Source: Cupriavidus consociatus (GTDB lineage: Bacteria; Pseudomonadota; Gammaproteobacteria; Burkholderiales; Burkholderiaceae). Taken from it: a stretch of DNA of 64,000 nucleotides. This document shows positions 8,553 to 18,281 of this stretch, piece by piece; within the stretch, counting starts at the first letter, position 1; each line of letters opens with the position of its first letter. The stretch lies in NCBI RefSeq assembly GCF_017814975.1, contig NZ_JAGIQA010000004.1, positions 124,001 to 188,000 on the forward strand, read 5' to 3'. The notes beneath the pieces were generated by a model. That model saw nothing but the letters and a program-made list of their open reading frames with translations. It was not told the origin of the DNA and searched no databases. A program made the translations under genes and the position numbers.

Positions 8553-9245
8553 ATGAAGCTGCTGGTAGTGGAAGACGAGTCCAAGACTGGGGAATACCTT
8601 CGCCAGGGCCTGACGGAAGCGGGCTTTGTCGTCGACCTGGTGCACAACGGGCTGGACGGCCAGCACCTGGCCATGACCGAGCCCTACGACCTCGTCATCC
8701 TCGACGTGATGCTGCCGGACATGGACGGCTGGCGCATCGTGCAGGCTCTGCGTGCGGCCGAAAACGCCGTGCCGGTGCTGTTCCTGACCGCGCGCGACAG
8801 CGTGGCCGACCGCGTCAGGGGCCTGGAGCTCGGCGCTGACGACTATCTGGTCAAGCCGTTCGCCTTCTCCGAACTGCTGGCGCGCGTACGCACCCTGCTG
8901 CGGCGCGGCGCCGCGCAGATGGCGCTCGACCGGATCCAGGTGGCCGATCTCGTGCTCGACCTGGGCCGCCGGCGCGCCACCCGGGCCGGGCGCCGCATCA
9001 CGCTGACCAGCAAGGAGTTCGCGCTGCTCGAGCTGCTGGCGCGGCGTCGCGGCGAAGTGCTGCCGCGCTCGCTGATCGCCTCGCAGGTGTGGGACATGAA
9101 CTTCGACAGCGACAGCAACGTGATCGACGTGGCCATCCGCCGCCTGCGCGCCAAGATCGATGACGGCTTCGAGCCCCGGCTGATCCAGACCGTGCGCGGC
9201 ATGGGCTATGTGCTGGAGGCGCCCGACCCGGAGGATGCGGCATGA
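8553..9245 (+). CDS. copR: Copper-responsive OmpR-family response regulator CopR
   Basis: Predicted 230 residues. The receiver domain begins [20 protein letters not shown], with the phosphoacceptor Asp51 in [14 protein letters not shown] and the conserved Lys in [17 protein letters not shown]. The C-terminal winged helix includes [20 protein letters not shown] and [18 protein letters not shown], close to CusR/CopR/IrlR regulators. It would be phosphorylated by CopS and activate copABCD and its own operon. The gene overlaps copS by 4 nt (ATGA), indicating coupled translation. Confidence 0.94.
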   Translation: MKLLVVEDESKTGEYLRQGLTEAGFVVDLVHNGLDGQHLAMTEPYDLVILDVMLPDMDGWRIVQALRAAENAVPVLFLTARDSVADRVRGLELGADDYLVKPFAFSELLARVRTLLRRGAAQMALDRIQVADLVLDLGRRRATRAGRRITLTSKEFALLELLARRRGEVLPRSLIASQVWDMNFDSDSNVIDVAIRRLRAKIDDGFEPRLIQTVRGMGYVLEAPDPEDAA

Positions 9246-10654
9246 AGGCCGGGCTGTCGCTGACGGCGCGGCTCACGATCCTGTTTTCGCTGTCGTCGGC
9301 GGCGGTGCTGCTGGGGCTGGGCGTGCTGATCTGGCTGGCGATGGACAGCCATTTCGCCGACGAGGACTATGCCGTGCTTGACGACAACGTGCGCCTGGTA
9401 CGCAAGATCGCGGCCGAAGGCCCGATGGCGTCGCTGCCGCAGCGGCTGGGACAGGCGCTGGAGCACCATCCCGGCTTCATCGCCGAGGTGCGCAACGCAG
9501 ATGGCCAACGCGTGTACGCAACGCACGGTTTCGATTTCGGCCCCGCGCAGGCCACCGCAGCAGCGCTGCCGGCGGATCGCGATACCTTCGCCTGGGAGCA
9601 GCGCGGGCAGGCCTACCGCGGCTTGCGCGCCGTGGCGCAGGTGCCGGGTGCCGGCGCGCTGCGCATCGTGGTCGGCATGGACACCGCGCAGCATGCTCAC
9701 TTCATGCAGGCGTTCCGCCGGTCGCTGGCTTTCTACACCGCGCTCGCGGCGCTGGCCAGCGGGTTGCTGGGCTGGTGGGCGGCGCGGCGCGGGCTGGCGC
9801 CGCTGCGCACGATGGCATCGCGCGCGCGCGCGGTCACCGCGCACAAGCTCGACGAGCGCATGCCGGTGGAAGCGGTGCCGGTGGAAATGGCCGACCTGGC
9901 CGCCACGCTCAACGCCATGCTCGCACGGCTGCAGGACGACTTCAGGCGCCTGTCGGAATTCTCGTCGGACCTCGCGCATGAGTTGCGCACACCGATCACC
10001 AACCTGATGACGCAGACCGATGTGGTGCTGTCGCAGCCGCGCGATGCGGCCAAGTATCGCGAGGTGCTGGCGTCCAACGCCGAGGAGCTGCAGCGGCTCT
10101 CGCGCATGGTGTCCGACATGCTGTTCCTGGCCAAGATGGAACACGGCATCACGCTGCCCAGCGCCGAGCCCATCGCGGTCGAGCAGGAAGTCGCCGCGCT
10201 GTTCGACTTCTACGATGCGCTGGCCGAGGACAAGGGCGTGCAGCTGCGGCAGCGCGGCAGCGGCCGCATCACCGGCGACCGGCTGATGGTGCGGCGCGCG
10301 CTCAGCAACGTGCTGTCCAACGCGCTGCGGCACGCCACAGCGGGCAAGGCGATCATGGTGACGATCGTGTCGCGCGCCGACGCGCAGGAGGGTGCGCAGG
10401 CGCTGGATATCGTGGTCGAAAACGAAGGCGAAACCATTCCGCCCGACTTCCTGCCATCGCTGTTCGACCGCTTTTCGCGCGCCGACAAATCGCGCGCGCG
10501 TCCGGATTCGGACGGCACCGGGCTGGGCCTGGCGATCACGCAGGCGATCATGGCCGCGCACGGCGGTGCCATCGCCGCCGAATCGGCCGCGGGCAGGACG
10601 CGCTTCGTGCTGACGTTCCGCGCTCGGCGCGAACCGGACACCGCGCAAGTGTGA
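9242..10654 (+). CDS. copS: Copper-sensing histidine kinase CopS
   Basis: Predicted 470 residues. An N-terminal transmembrane helix ([22 protein letters not shown]) is followed by a periplasmic sensor of about 130 residues, a second helix ([19 protein letters not shown]) and a HAMP region. The dimerisation box is [19 protein letters not shown] with His246. The ATPase N box ([14 protein letters not shown]) and a [19 protein letters not shown] box follow. Its length and order match CusS/CopS heavy-metal kinases, which sense periplasmic Cu/Ag and phosphorylate the partner regulator. It overlaps copR by 4 nt. Confidence 0.94.
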   Translation: MKAGLSLTARLTILFSLSSAAVLLGLGVLIWLAMDSHFADEDYAVLDDNVRLVRKIAAEGPMASLPQRLGQALEHHPGFIAEVRNADGQRVYATHGFDFGPAQATAAALPADRDTFAWEQRGQAYRGLRAVAQVPGAGALRIVVGMDTAQHAHFMQAFRRSLAFYTALAALASGLLGWWAARRGLAPLRTMASRARAVTAHKLDERMPVEAVPVEMADLAATLNAMLARLQDDFRRLSEFSSDLAHELRTPITNLMTQTDVVLSQPRDAAKYREVLASNAEELQRLSRMVSDMLFLAKMEHGITLPSAEPIAVEQEVAALFDFYDALAEDKGVQLRQRGSGRITGDRLMVRRALSNVLSNALRHATAGKAIMVTIVSRADAQEGAQALDIVVENEGETIPPDFLPSLFDRFSRADKSRARPDSDGTGLGLAITQAIMAAHGGAIAAESAAGRTRFVLTFRARREPDTAQV

Positions 10655-10880
10655 TGCCTGCAGGCCGCACGGCGCGCGAAAAAAACGCCCGAGCCAGTAA
10701 GGCCGTTGGGGGAAGCTGGCAAGGGCGCAAAGACCGCCGGATGCGGCTCCAGCGGCGGTCCGATGCTACGCAATTCCGGACTGGTTGAATGGCAACAATT
10801 GTGTCGGCGGACGCCGCGCTGCACCGACCTGCAGTGCTCCGACCCGCGCTGCTCTGGCCCGCGCTGTCATGGCCCCGCTC

Positions 10881-13409
10881 CTAACCCGCCGGCAATTCGA
10901 TCCGGAAAGTCGCGCCGGCACCTGCCGCGCTTTGCACCGTGACTTTGCCGCCATGCCGCTCGGCCACCGCGCGCACCAGCACCAGGCCCAGCCCCGTGCC
11001 GTCCGGCGCGCCCTGCCGGCCCTCGTGCAGGCGCACGAAGGGCTCGAACAGCCGCGCCTGGTCGGCCGCGTCGATGCCGGGGCCATGGTCCTGCACCGCG
11101 ATCACGAAATGCCCGTGCGCGTGCGTCAGCGTCACCGTCACCTCGGCGCCGTTCGGGCTGAACTTGATGGCGTTGCTGACCACGTTGGCAATGGCCCGCA
11201 CCAGCAGCGCGGGCTCGCCACTCAGCACGGCGGGCTCGTCGGGCAGGTCGACTTGCAGCGACAAGCTGCGGGCGTTGGCCAGCGCCCACAACTGGTCGGT
11301 GGCATCCAGCACCAGGCCGCCAAGTTCGACCTCGGTAAAGGCCAGCGACTGCGACTCGGCGCGCGCCACGCTGATGAAATCGTCGGCCAGCGTCATGGTG
11401 CGGCGCGCGTGGGCGGCGATGCGGTGCAGCACGGCGCTGTTGCTGTCGCCGGCGCTTCCGGCCTGCGCGGGGCGATGGGGGCCGTCGTCAGTGTCGGCGG
11501 CGCTGCGGCGGGCGCGGCGCTCGTGCAGCTCGATCAGCGCCAGGATCGATGCCTGCGGCGAGCGCATGTCATGCGACAGGAAGCGCAGCATCTGCTCGCG
11601 CTGGCGCTCGGCCACGCGGATCGCCGTGATGTCGGTGACGCTGACGATCAGCCCCGCCACCGCGCCGGATTCTCCGTGCAGCGGCGCGCCATGCACCAGG
11701 TAGCGTCGGTCGCCGCGCCCGGCCACCTCGATGCCGCCTTCGGGCACGGGCTCCGGGCCCGGCCGGACCCCGGCATGGCGGTCATGCAGCGCGTGCCAGT
11801 ACGCCAGCACCGGCGCGGGCGCCGGGAACAGCGCCTCGATCACGTCGCGGATCGGCGGACGCGGCTGGCCGGTATCTCCTGCCGCGGCCATGCCTGCGAG
11901 CACCGCCGGCGCCAGCGTCACGCAGCGGCGGTTGGCCAGCATCACGCCGCCCCCCAGGTCGCAGATGGCGGTGGCATCGGGCAGGCTTTCCAGGCCGTCG
12001 GAAAGGAAGCGGCGCATGCCGCGCAGCCTGGCGCTCATGCCATAGACGGCGCGCATGCGGCTGTCCAGCGTGGCGCCGGTGTAGTGCGGCGCCGGCATCA
12101 GTCCCGGCTCGCGCTCCAGCCGCGCGAGTTCGTCGGTCAGGAAGCGCAGCGCCGCTTCCTGCCGGCGCCACGCCCATAACGGGTAGAACAGCAGGCAGCC
12201 CAGCGCAGCCGCGGCCGGGGCGAACCAGAGCCGTGCCAGCGCCAGCAGCGCCAGCGAGCCGCACAGCAGGGCCGCCAGCAGCAGCCCGGTGGCGACCAGC
12301 GCGCCGCGCGGCGGCAGCCGCAGCGCGGCCAGCGCCGCCAGCAGCACCGCCAGCAGCGTTCCCGCGAGCTGCCAGCCGCGCGGCACCGCCAGGATGGCGT
12401 CGCCGTCGGTCAGCGCCTGCAGCGTATTGGCCAGGATCTCGACGCCGCTCATGCCGCGGCCATCGCGCGACACCGGCGTGGGCAGCACGTCGCCCATGCC
12501 GGTGGCCATGGCGCCGACCAGAACCGCCTTGCCGGCAAAGCGCGCGGGATCGATGCGGCCTTCCAGCACGTCGCGCGCCGACACGCGCGCAAAGGTCCCG
12601 GGCGGGCCGGCGTAGGGGATGCGCACGCGGCCGCTGCGCTCCCAGCCGTTGCTTTCGGTGACGCGTGCGGCTTCCTGGCGATAGCTGTCCAGCGCCCGCG
12701 GTGCGCGTCCCGGTCCTGCGAGCATGTCGGCCATCACCGCCGCAAGGTGCGGCACGCCGGCGGCCTCGACCGGCTGCGGCCCTTCGCGCAGCCAGACCTG
12801 GCGCGCCACGCCGTCGGTATCGACCACCATGTTGATATGGCCGACCGCGGCGCCCAGCCCGGCCAGCGGATAGCGCACCAGCATGCCGCCGATGCCGGGC
12901 TCGGCCACCACCGGCAGCACCACGTTGCCCGCCAGCGCCAGGCTGCGCGCCAGCAGCGCGTCGTCCTGCGGATAGCGGGTATCGCGCTCGGACAGGATCA
13001 CGTCGACGCCGACCGCGCGCGGGCCGCCGGCGGCGATGCGCTCGACCAGCTGCCCCAGCACCGCGCGGCGCCAGGGCCAGCGGCCGATGGCGGTGATGCT
13101 GGCGTCGTCGATGGCGACGATGACGATGTCGTCGCGGGCGGGATGGTGCTGGGCGGCGATGGCGGTGTCGTAGGCGGCCAGGTCGGCGCGCTCGGTCCAG
13201 CCCTGCCGCGCGGCCAGCAGCACCAGCGCCAGCACCGCCGCGACCAGCACGCACCATTCGGCCAGCGTGCGGCGGCCGAAGGCGCGCCCCGGCGCAACCG
13301 GCGCGCCTGGTTCAGGCGCCTCGGCCGGTTCAGTGGAGGCGGATGCGGCCACCGCCACCCGTCCCGCCGCCCGTCCCGCCGCCCGTCCCGCCGCCAGCGC
13401 CGATGGCAC
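10881..13409 (-). CDS. CHASE2-domain sensor histidine kinase
   Basis: Up to 842 residues. After an Ala/Pro-rich start there is one transmembrane helix (LAEWCVLVAAVLALVLLAA), then an extracytoplasmic CHASE2 domain (DIVIVAIDDASITAIGRWPW; AVGVDVILSERD), and three more helices near residues 350-430. A PAS-like segment and a kinase core follow: LRFLSHDMRSPQASILALIE with His613, N box IANVVSNAIKFSPNG, and G boxes DHGPGIDAADQARLFEPF and GTGLGLVLV. There is no ATG near the start. A GTG at 13409 is used here, inside the upstream gene; GTGs at 13358 and 13352 are alternatives. Partner of the neighbouring FecR/LysM protein and response regulator. Confidence 0.88.
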   Translation of the reverse strand: MPSALAAGRAAGRAAGRVAVAASASTEPAEAPEPGAPVAPGRAFGRRTLAEWCVLVAAVLALVLLAARQGWTERADLAAYDTAIAAQHHPARDDIVIVAIDDASITAIGRWPWRRAVLGQLVERIAAGGPRAVGVDVILSERDTRYPQDDALLARSLALAGNVVLPVVAEPGIGGMLVRYPLAGLGAAVGHINMVVDTDGVARQVWLREGPQPVEAAGVPHLAAVMADMLAGPGRAPRALDSYRQEAARVTESNGWERSGRVRIPYAGPPGTFARVSARDVLEGRIDPARFAGKAVLVGAMATGMGDVLPTPVSRDGRGMSGVEILANTLQALTDGDAILAVPRGWQLAGTLLAVLLAALAALRLPPRGALVATGLLLAALLCGSLALLALARLWFAPAAAALGCLLFYPLWAWRRQEAALRFLTDELARLEREPGLMPAPHYTGATLDSRMRAVYGMSARLRGMRRFLSDGLESLPDATAICDLGGGVMLANRRCVTLAPAVLAGMAAAGDTGQPRPPIRDVIEALFPAPAPVLAYWHALHDRHAGVRPGPEPVPEGGIEVAGRGDRRYLVHGAPLHGESGAVAGLIVSVTDITAIRVAERQREQMLRFLSHDMRSPQASILALIELHERRARRSAADTDDGPHRPAQAGSAGDSNSAVLHRIAAHARRTMTLADDFISVARAESQSLAFTEVELGGLVLDATDQLWALANARSLSLQVDLPDEPAVLSGEPALLVRAIANVVSNAIKFSPNGAEVTVTLTHAHGHFVIAVQDHGPGIDAADQARLFEPFVRLHEGRQGAPDGTGLGLVLVRAVAERHGGKVTVQSAAGAGATFRIELPAG

Positions 13410-15039
13410 CGCCAGTGCCGTCCATCAGGTAGGGGACGATCTCGATGCGCTGCGGCGCGGAGAATGCCGCCGGGTCAGGCACCGTGCCCGGCGCCGCGCG
13501 GGCAACCCGCACGTAGTAGATACCGGGCGCCGGGCGCGGCAGCTCGATGGCGTTGGTTTCGCTGTGCTGGTCCGCCAGCAGCGTGGCAAAGCCGGCATCG
13601 GCGGACAATTGGACCCGGTAGCCGGTGCCCGCGCCACGGTCCGCTGGCCAGCCGATCTGCAGCGTCTTGCCGTCGTCCTGCATCGACGGCACCGGACCCG
13701 GTGGCTCGACGCGATAGGCGACCGGCGCCGACCAGGGGCCCGGCCGGCCCGCGGCGTCGACGCTGCGCACGCGCCACCAGTACTGGCCAGGCGCCTGCGG
13801 CTGCGCGCTGGCGGGGCCGTCGGCGGGGTGCAGTGCCACCTCGCCGGCGAAGCCGGCATCTGTGGCCACGGCCAGTTCGTAGCTGCCGGCGCTGGGCACC
13901 GTCGCCCACGCGAACGCCACTGTCTCGCCGTAGCGCACCGCATCGGCGGCGGGCTGCAGCGTAAACGGCGCCGGCGGATTCAGCCGCACGGCCACCGGCG
14001 CCTGCGCGGCAAGCCCGGTCAGCCGGTTGGCATCGATGGCGCTGACAGCAAGATAGAGCGTGCCTTCCGGCAGGCCCTCCGGACGCGCGCGGGTGTCGGT
14101 GGTGGTGCCGCTCCAGGCCAGCTCTGTCAGCGCCGCGTCGCGCGCCACCGTGACGCGGTATGCGCTGGCGCCGGGCACCGGCTGCCAGGCCGCGTCGAAG
14201 GCCGGGCCCAGCACGGTATCGGCCGGAGGCAGCAGCACCGGCGCCCGCAGCAGCGCCACCGGCTGCGACAGCCGGCCACGGTCCGACACACCGACGCCGT
14301 AGCCGGCGCTCACTTGCGCCGACGCCGTCATGGCGCGACCGGCGGGGGCGGGTACAGGCCTGGCCTGGCGCGCCGCGCTGACGCCGACGCGGCCTTCCAG
14401 CACCTCGCTGCGGCTGCCGGCGGCATCGGCCGCGACCCGGTAGCTGGTGCCGCGCACGCCCGTGACCATCATCGGCGTGTGCAACTCGAAGCGGCCCACC
14501 CCGCTGCCCTCGGGCGCCACGCGGGTATCGGTGCCGCCCTGGTCGATGCGGATCACGGTATCGGTCAGGCCGCTGCGCGTGAACGTACGCAGCCGGTGCA
14601 CGGCCACCGCGGTATTTGGCGGCAATGTGATGCGGCTGCGATCGGGCAGTTCCAGCGTGACCGAGCCGACCGCCGGAGTCTCGATCCGTGCCGATTCGTC
14701 CAGCGACATGCCCACCTGCACCGGACGGCCGTTAGCGCGCACTGCGCCGTTGACATAGACTACGCGCGCCGACGCGGCCTGCTCGGGGATCTGGCTCAGC
14801 GGGATGCGCAGCCGCGAGCCGGGCACCAGCCGGTAGGGGTCCGCCACGCCGTTGAGCCGCTGCAGCGTGCGCCAGCCGTCGGGCGCCGCCATGTAGCGCT
14901 CGGCCAGGCCGATCAGGGTATCGCCCGGCTCAACCACGTACAGGAAATCGGCGCCCTCCGCGCCCGCCGGCCCGGCCTGGGCCGGACTTGCCACGCCGGC
15001 CATCCAGGCCAGCGCAGCCGTGCCGATCCACTTACGCAT
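13330..15039 (-). CDS. Exported LysM- and FecR-domain protein
   Basis: Predicted 569 residues. The start at 15039 overlaps the response-regulator stop by 8 nt and gives a signal peptide (MRKWIGTAALAWMAGVASPAQA). A LysM domain follows (FLYVVEPGDTLIGLAERYM ... LVPGSRLRIPLSQ), then a FecR domain (SVTLELPDRSRITLPPNTAV; TPMMVTGVRGTSYRV), then several fibronectin-like beta repeats each containing an Ala-Trp or Tyr-Arg-Val core (e.g. YRVTVARDAALTELAW and YELAVATDAGFAG). The tail is a GGGT repeat. LysM would hold it to peptidoglycan; FecR domains usually pass envelope signals. With the CHASE2 kinase and the regulator this looks like a three-part signalling cassette. The ligand is unknown. Confidence 0.85.
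   Translation of the reverse strand: MRKWIGTAALAWMAGVASPAQAGPAGAEGADFLYVVEPGDTLIGLAERYMAAPDGWRTLQRLNGVADPYRLVPGSRLRIPLSQIPEQAASARVVYVNGAVRANGRPVQVGMSLDESARIETPAVGSVTLELPDRSRITLPPNTAVAVHRLRTFTRSGLTDTVIRIDQGGTDTRVAPEGSGVGRFELHTPMMVTGVRGTSYRVAADAAGSRSEVLEGRVGVSAARQARPVPAPAGRAMTASAQVSAGYGVGVSDRGRLSQPVALLRAPVLLPPADTVLGPAFDAAWQPVPGASAYRVTVARDAALTELAWSGTTTDTRARPEGLPEGTLYLAVSAIDANRLTGLAAQAPVAVRLNPPAPFTLQPAADAVRYGETVAFAWATVPSAGSYELAVATDAGFAGEVALHPADGPASAQPQAPGQYWWRVRSVDAAGRPGPWSAPVAYRVEPPGPVPSMQDDGKTLQIGWPADRGAGTGYRVQLSADAGFATLLADQHSETNAIELPRPAPGIYYVRVARAAPGTVPDPAAFSAPQRIEIVPYLMDGTGGAIGAGGGTGGGTGGGTGGGGRIRLH
13360..13395. repeat. Three perfect 12-bp tandem repeats inside two overlapping genes
   Basis: CGTCCCGCCGCC occurs three times head to tail. 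On the minus strand it encodes the GGGT repeats of the FecR/LysM protein tail and, in the other frame, the AAGR repeats of the kinase N-terminus (if it starts at 13409). A copy-number change would add or remove four residues in both proteins without a frameshift. Confidence 0.85.
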
Positions 15040-15760
15040 CCGCCCCGGCCTCGTCAGCTTCCGCTTCGGCCGCGGAAATTTCCTCAAAGCGATAGCCATG
15101 CGAATACACCGACGTCAGCCGCACGCCGTTTTCGGGGCGCAACGCCAGCTTCAGCCGCAGCCGCGAGATATGGGTATCGAGCGTGCGCGAGCCGGCGCCC
15201 ATGGCACGGCCCCAGACCGCCTGCTCCACCACCTCGCGCGCCAGCAGGCGCCCGGTATTGCGGAACAGGAACAGTGCCAGCTCATACTCGCGCGGCGACA
15301 GCTGCGCTGGCTGGCCGCCGATGGTGATGGCGCGGGTATGGGGATCGACGGTGTAGTTGCCGCGCCGGATCAGCTCGACTTCCTGCGCGGCCTCGGGATA
15401 GGCGCGGCGCAGCAGCGAGCGCGCGCGCGCGACCAGCTCGCCGGCACGGATGGGCTTGAGCATGTAGTCATCGGCGCCGACACTCAGGCCGGCGACGATG
15501 TCGGCCTCGCCGGTACGGCTGGTGACAAACAGGATCGGCGGCATGTTGCCGGATTTCTGGCGCACCCAGCTGACCAGTTCATAGCCGCTGGTGCCGGGCA
15601 GCTGCCAGTCGACCATCAGCAGGTCAAACGCCCGTTCGCGCAGCGCGCGCAGGAAATCGGCGCCATTGGCGAACGATTCGCACTCGAAACCGGCCTCGCT
15701 CAAAATCTGCCGGATCAGCTCGGCCTGATCCGGATCGTCCTCCACCGAGGCAATTCTCAT
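15032..15760 (-). CDS. OmpR-family response regulator of the CHASE2/FecR cassette
   Basis: Predicted 242 residues. The ATG at 15760 follows a strong GGGGGAG Shine-Dalgarno, and the receiver starts MRIASVEDDPDQAELIRQIL. The phosphoacceptor Asp lies in FDLLMVDWQLPGTSG, and the conserved Lys in GADDYMLKPIRAGELVARA. The winged-helix domain includes QLSPREYELALFLFRNTGR and TLDTHISRLRLKLAL. The C-terminal tail is acidic (AAEAEADEAGADA). The stop TAA overlaps the start of the FecR/LysM gene (ATGCGTAA), so the first two genes are coupled and the kinase comes third. Targets are unknown. Confidence 0.93.
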   Translation of the reverse strand: MRIASVEDDPDQAELIRQILSEAGFECESFANGADFLRALRERAFDLLMVDWQLPGTSGYELVSWVRQKSGNMPPILFVTSRTGEADIVAGLSVGADDYMLKPIRAGELVARARSLLRRAYPEAAQEVELIRRGNYTVDPHTRAITIGGQPAQLSPREYELALFLFRNTGRLLAREVVEQAVWGRAMGAGSRTLDTHISRLRLKLALRPENGVRLTSVYSHGYRFEEISAAEAEADEAGADA

Positions 15761-16868
15761 CCACTCCCCCCTGCCTACTGCGACTGCCACTGCGACTGCG
15801 CGCCGGGCAATACTGACGGCTCTGATATCCACCCTGGCGGGCGCGGCCCATGGTCAATCGCGCGGCAAGCGTGGCCGAAGCAAGCCGGAAGCTGCAATGT
15901 TACCTAACAGCGACACCCGCCGTCGAGGCTCCCGACGAGGGGCATGGTGCAACATGCCGGGATCGGCCATCGATCCGTGGCGAAAAACCGGCCAATGGCA
16001 ATGATCGCGCGGAGGCGGGGAGATCGGTGCGCCTGATAGCTGACGACCAGGAGAGAGGGAGCCGGGGAGTCGCGCAGGCGCGCGGCTGGGAAGCGGATAA
16101 GTCGACGTCGGCAGTGGTCACCAGGTCGTTCAGCTTTCGGCAGGCGGTCAGCGTCTTTCCTTTGCAGCCATTCTTTGGCATGCCGGGCAATCGCAACTGC
16201 GGGCATCGACCTCGGCGCCGCATCCGGACGGCAGACAACACCGACCGGCAATCGGGACTTACCCTGCCGGAGACAACAGCGCCACGTCGAAGCATTTTTA
16301 CAGGGGTTCACCCTATATACGTCGCGCGAGAATCGTTCTTCGAAATGGGGCGATGCGGCGTTTCTACCCGCCGGATTTGCACCGGATCGATGCCCGCCGC
16401 ACTCGAAGGATAAAAACATCCCCCGAATGTGGTAATGCCATTTGAAACAAAGCGAAACAATGCACCGAAATGCAAGCGTTCCGCACCAGGAACCGCCATT
16501 CCGCCAGCAATCAAGGTGCATTCCTCTGAAATTCAGTCGAAACCGCGAGGGCAGCCGCACTCAGGGAATTCACTGAATCGAATGCGAAGTAGAAGACGTT
16601 AATATCTCCTATCGGAACCTCTCATCATGATTAGGCGCTTCGCCTGATTGACACATCGGGAAAATTCGGCAGAATGATTCCCACTTGTGCAGCGCCCTTT
16701 GGGGTGTGTCATTTGGTGTGTTGTTCCGTGATGTTTTCGGTTGTCACGACAGCGACATATCGAGGTGATACGGATGCAGCAGCGGAACTCAAGAAACCGT
16801 TGCCTGCGTTGCACACGGTGTATAACGAGCGTTTTTCGCTCATTTTGAAATCCAAGGTTGAGATAGAT
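15761..16868. other. 1.1-kb stretch without a convincing gene
   Basis: Open frames here have poor codon usage and no recognisable domains. From about 16,280 the DNA is clearly more AT-rich than its surroundings. The right part must contain the promoter and leader of the cold-shock gene, including a small hairpin (GAGCG/CGCTC at 16827-16831 and 16837-16841) and a TATAAC hexamer at 16821-16826. A stem AGGCG-CTT-CGCCT lies near 16,634. A small RNA is possible but cannot be shown from sequence alone. Confidence 0.5.
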
Positions 16869-17072
16869 ATGGAAACCGGTACCGTTAAGTGGTTCAACGA
16901 CGCCAAGGGCTTCGGCTTCATCACGCCGGATGCAGGCGGCAACGATCTGTTCGCGCACTTCTCCGCAATCGAAGGCTCGGGCTTCAAGTCGTTGAAGGAA
17001 GGCCAGAAGGTGCGCTACGTCAAGGCCATGGGCCAGAAGGGCGAGCAAGCCACCAAGATTCAGGCCGTCTGA
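16869..17072 (+). CDS. CspA-family cold-shock protein
   Basis: Predicted 67 residues, the standard size of a single cold-shock domain. RNP1 (KGFGFITPD) and RNP2 (DLFAHFSAI) are both intact, and the start [17 protein letters not shown] is diagnostic. These proteins bind single-stranded RNA and DNA and melt mRNA structure, often at low temperature or as general RNA chaperones. The AT-rich upstream region suggests a structured leader, as in other csp genes. A strong terminator follows at 17131. Confidence 0.97.
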   Translation: METGTVKWFNDAKGFGFITPDAGGNDLFAHFSAIEGSGFKSLKEGQKVRYVKAMGQKGEQATKIQAV

Positions 17073-17130
17073 TACCGGTTTGAAGACCGGGCCGGTCCCG
17101 CGGCGTCTCGCGACGCTGCGCCGCCCAGCA

Positions 17131-17162
17131 AGCCCCGCAGCTCCGGCGCGGGGCTTTTCTTT
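17131..17162 (+). terminator. Rho-independent terminator of the cold-shock gene
   Basis: AGCCCCGC (17131-17138) pairs with GCGGGGCT (17148-17155), followed by TTTTCTTTT. It lies 58 nt after the csp stop. Confidence 0.9.
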
Positions 17163-17229
17163 TGCGCGCCGGCATTGTGCCGCTGCCTGCCTGCCGCCTG
17201 CCAGGGCGCCGCGGTGCGCGGGTTGATGT

Positions 17230-17238
17230 TGCTATAAT
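17230..17238 (+). promoter_or_regulatory. Extended -10 promoter element for the hpnD operon
   Basis: TGCTATAAT combines a consensus -10 hexamer (17233-17238) with the TGn extension. No good -35 is seen 17 nt upstream, as is common for extended -10 promoters. It would give a leader of about 75 nt before the hpnD GTG. Confidence 0.6.
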
Positions 17239-17320
17239 CGCCCGACCCACAATCACCGCCCGCGCGTGGGCGCGCACACCGTTGCGTGCGCTGCGCGGGT
17301 GCAGCGTGTCGAGGAGTTAC

Positions 17321-18193
17321 GTGGCCGGTACTCAGATCGCAACGCAAGACACCCCCGCAGCCGTGGCCGGCTCCAGCGCAGGAGCTGCCGCGTCTGCCGG
17401 CAGTTCCTTCCATGCCGCGCTGCGCATCCTGCCGGCGCACCAGCGCCAGGCCATGTTCGAGATCTACGCGTTCTGCCGCGCGGTCGACGACATTGCCGAC
17501 GGCAGCGCCCCGCATGCCGAGCGCCTGGCCGGTCTCGATGCGTGGCGCTGCGACATCGCCGCCTGCTACGCCGGCAGTCCGCCCGCGGCGCTGCAGGCGC
17601 TGGCCGCGCAGATCCGCGCCTTTGACCTGCAGCAGCAGGATTTCCTCGCCGTCATCGACGGCATGACCATGGACGTGGTGCAGGACATCCGCGCCCCCGA
17701 CGCCGCCACCCTCGATTTGTATTGCGACCGCGTGGCGAGCGCCGTTGGGCGGCTGGCGGTGCGCGTGTTCGGCCTGGAAACCTCGTGCGGCATTGCGTTG
17801 GCGCACCACCTGGGGCGCGCGCTGCAGCTGACCAACATCCTGCGCGACATCGACGAGGATGCCGCCATCGGCCGCCTTTACCTGCCGGCCGAGGCGCTGG
17901 CCGCCGCCGGCATCGATGCCGCGGGCGCCACGCCGCAGGCGGTGGTCGCGCACGCGGCAATCGGCCAGGCCTGCGCGGCACTGGCCCAGGAAGCGCAGGC
18001 GCACTACGACCAGGCCGATGCCATCATGGCGCGCTGCCCGGCACGGCTGGTGCGCTCGCCGCGCATCATGTCCGACGTCTACCACCGCATCCTCGCCCGC
18101 CTGCGCATGCAGGGCTGGCGGGCGCCGCGCCAGCGCGTGCGCCTGCCGCGCGCGCAGTTGCTCTGGATCATGCTGCGCCACGCCATTGGCTGA
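17321..18193 (+). CDS. hpnD: HpnD, presqualene diphosphate synthase
   Basis: Predicted 290 residues, starting at GTG 17321 behind a GAGGAG ribosome-binding site. Squalene/phytoene synthase motifs are clear: SSFHAALRILP, IYAFCRAVDDIADG with the first Asp-rich motif, and LGRALQLTNILRDIDEDA with the second, followed by GRLYLPAEAL. Overall it resembles HpnD rather than HpnC. HpnD condenses two farnesyl diphosphates to presqualene diphosphate, the first committed step toward squalene and hopanoids in bacteria using HpnCDE. hpnC and hpnE are not in the window. It is followed by shc after 88 nt on the same strand. Confidence 0.93.
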   Translation: MAGTQIATQDTPAAVAGSSAGAAASAGSSFHAALRILPAHQRQAMFEIYAFCRAVDDIADGSAPHAERLAGLDAWRCDIAACYAGSPPAALQALAAQIRAFDLQQQDFLAVIDGMTMDVVQDIRAPDAATLDLYCDRVASAVGRLAVRVFGLETSCGIALAHHLGRALQLTNILRDIDEDAAIGRLYLPAEALAAAGIDAAGATPQAVVAHAAIGQACAALAQEAQAHYDQADAIMARCPARLVRSPRIMSDVYHRILARLRMQGWRAPRQRVRLPRAQLLWIMLRHAIG

Positions 18194-18281
18194 GCGCGGC
18201 ATGCCGTTGCCGGCGATGTAAGCCGATGCAAGCCGAGGCCGGGCGCGGATCGTCCCGCCCGCGCCGGCACAAGGAGTCCGC

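Noticed and set aside
15850..16413. Possible 187-residue protein in the gap before the cold-shock gene
   Set aside because: Sequence is low in recognisable structure, codon usage is poor and there is no ribosome-binding site.
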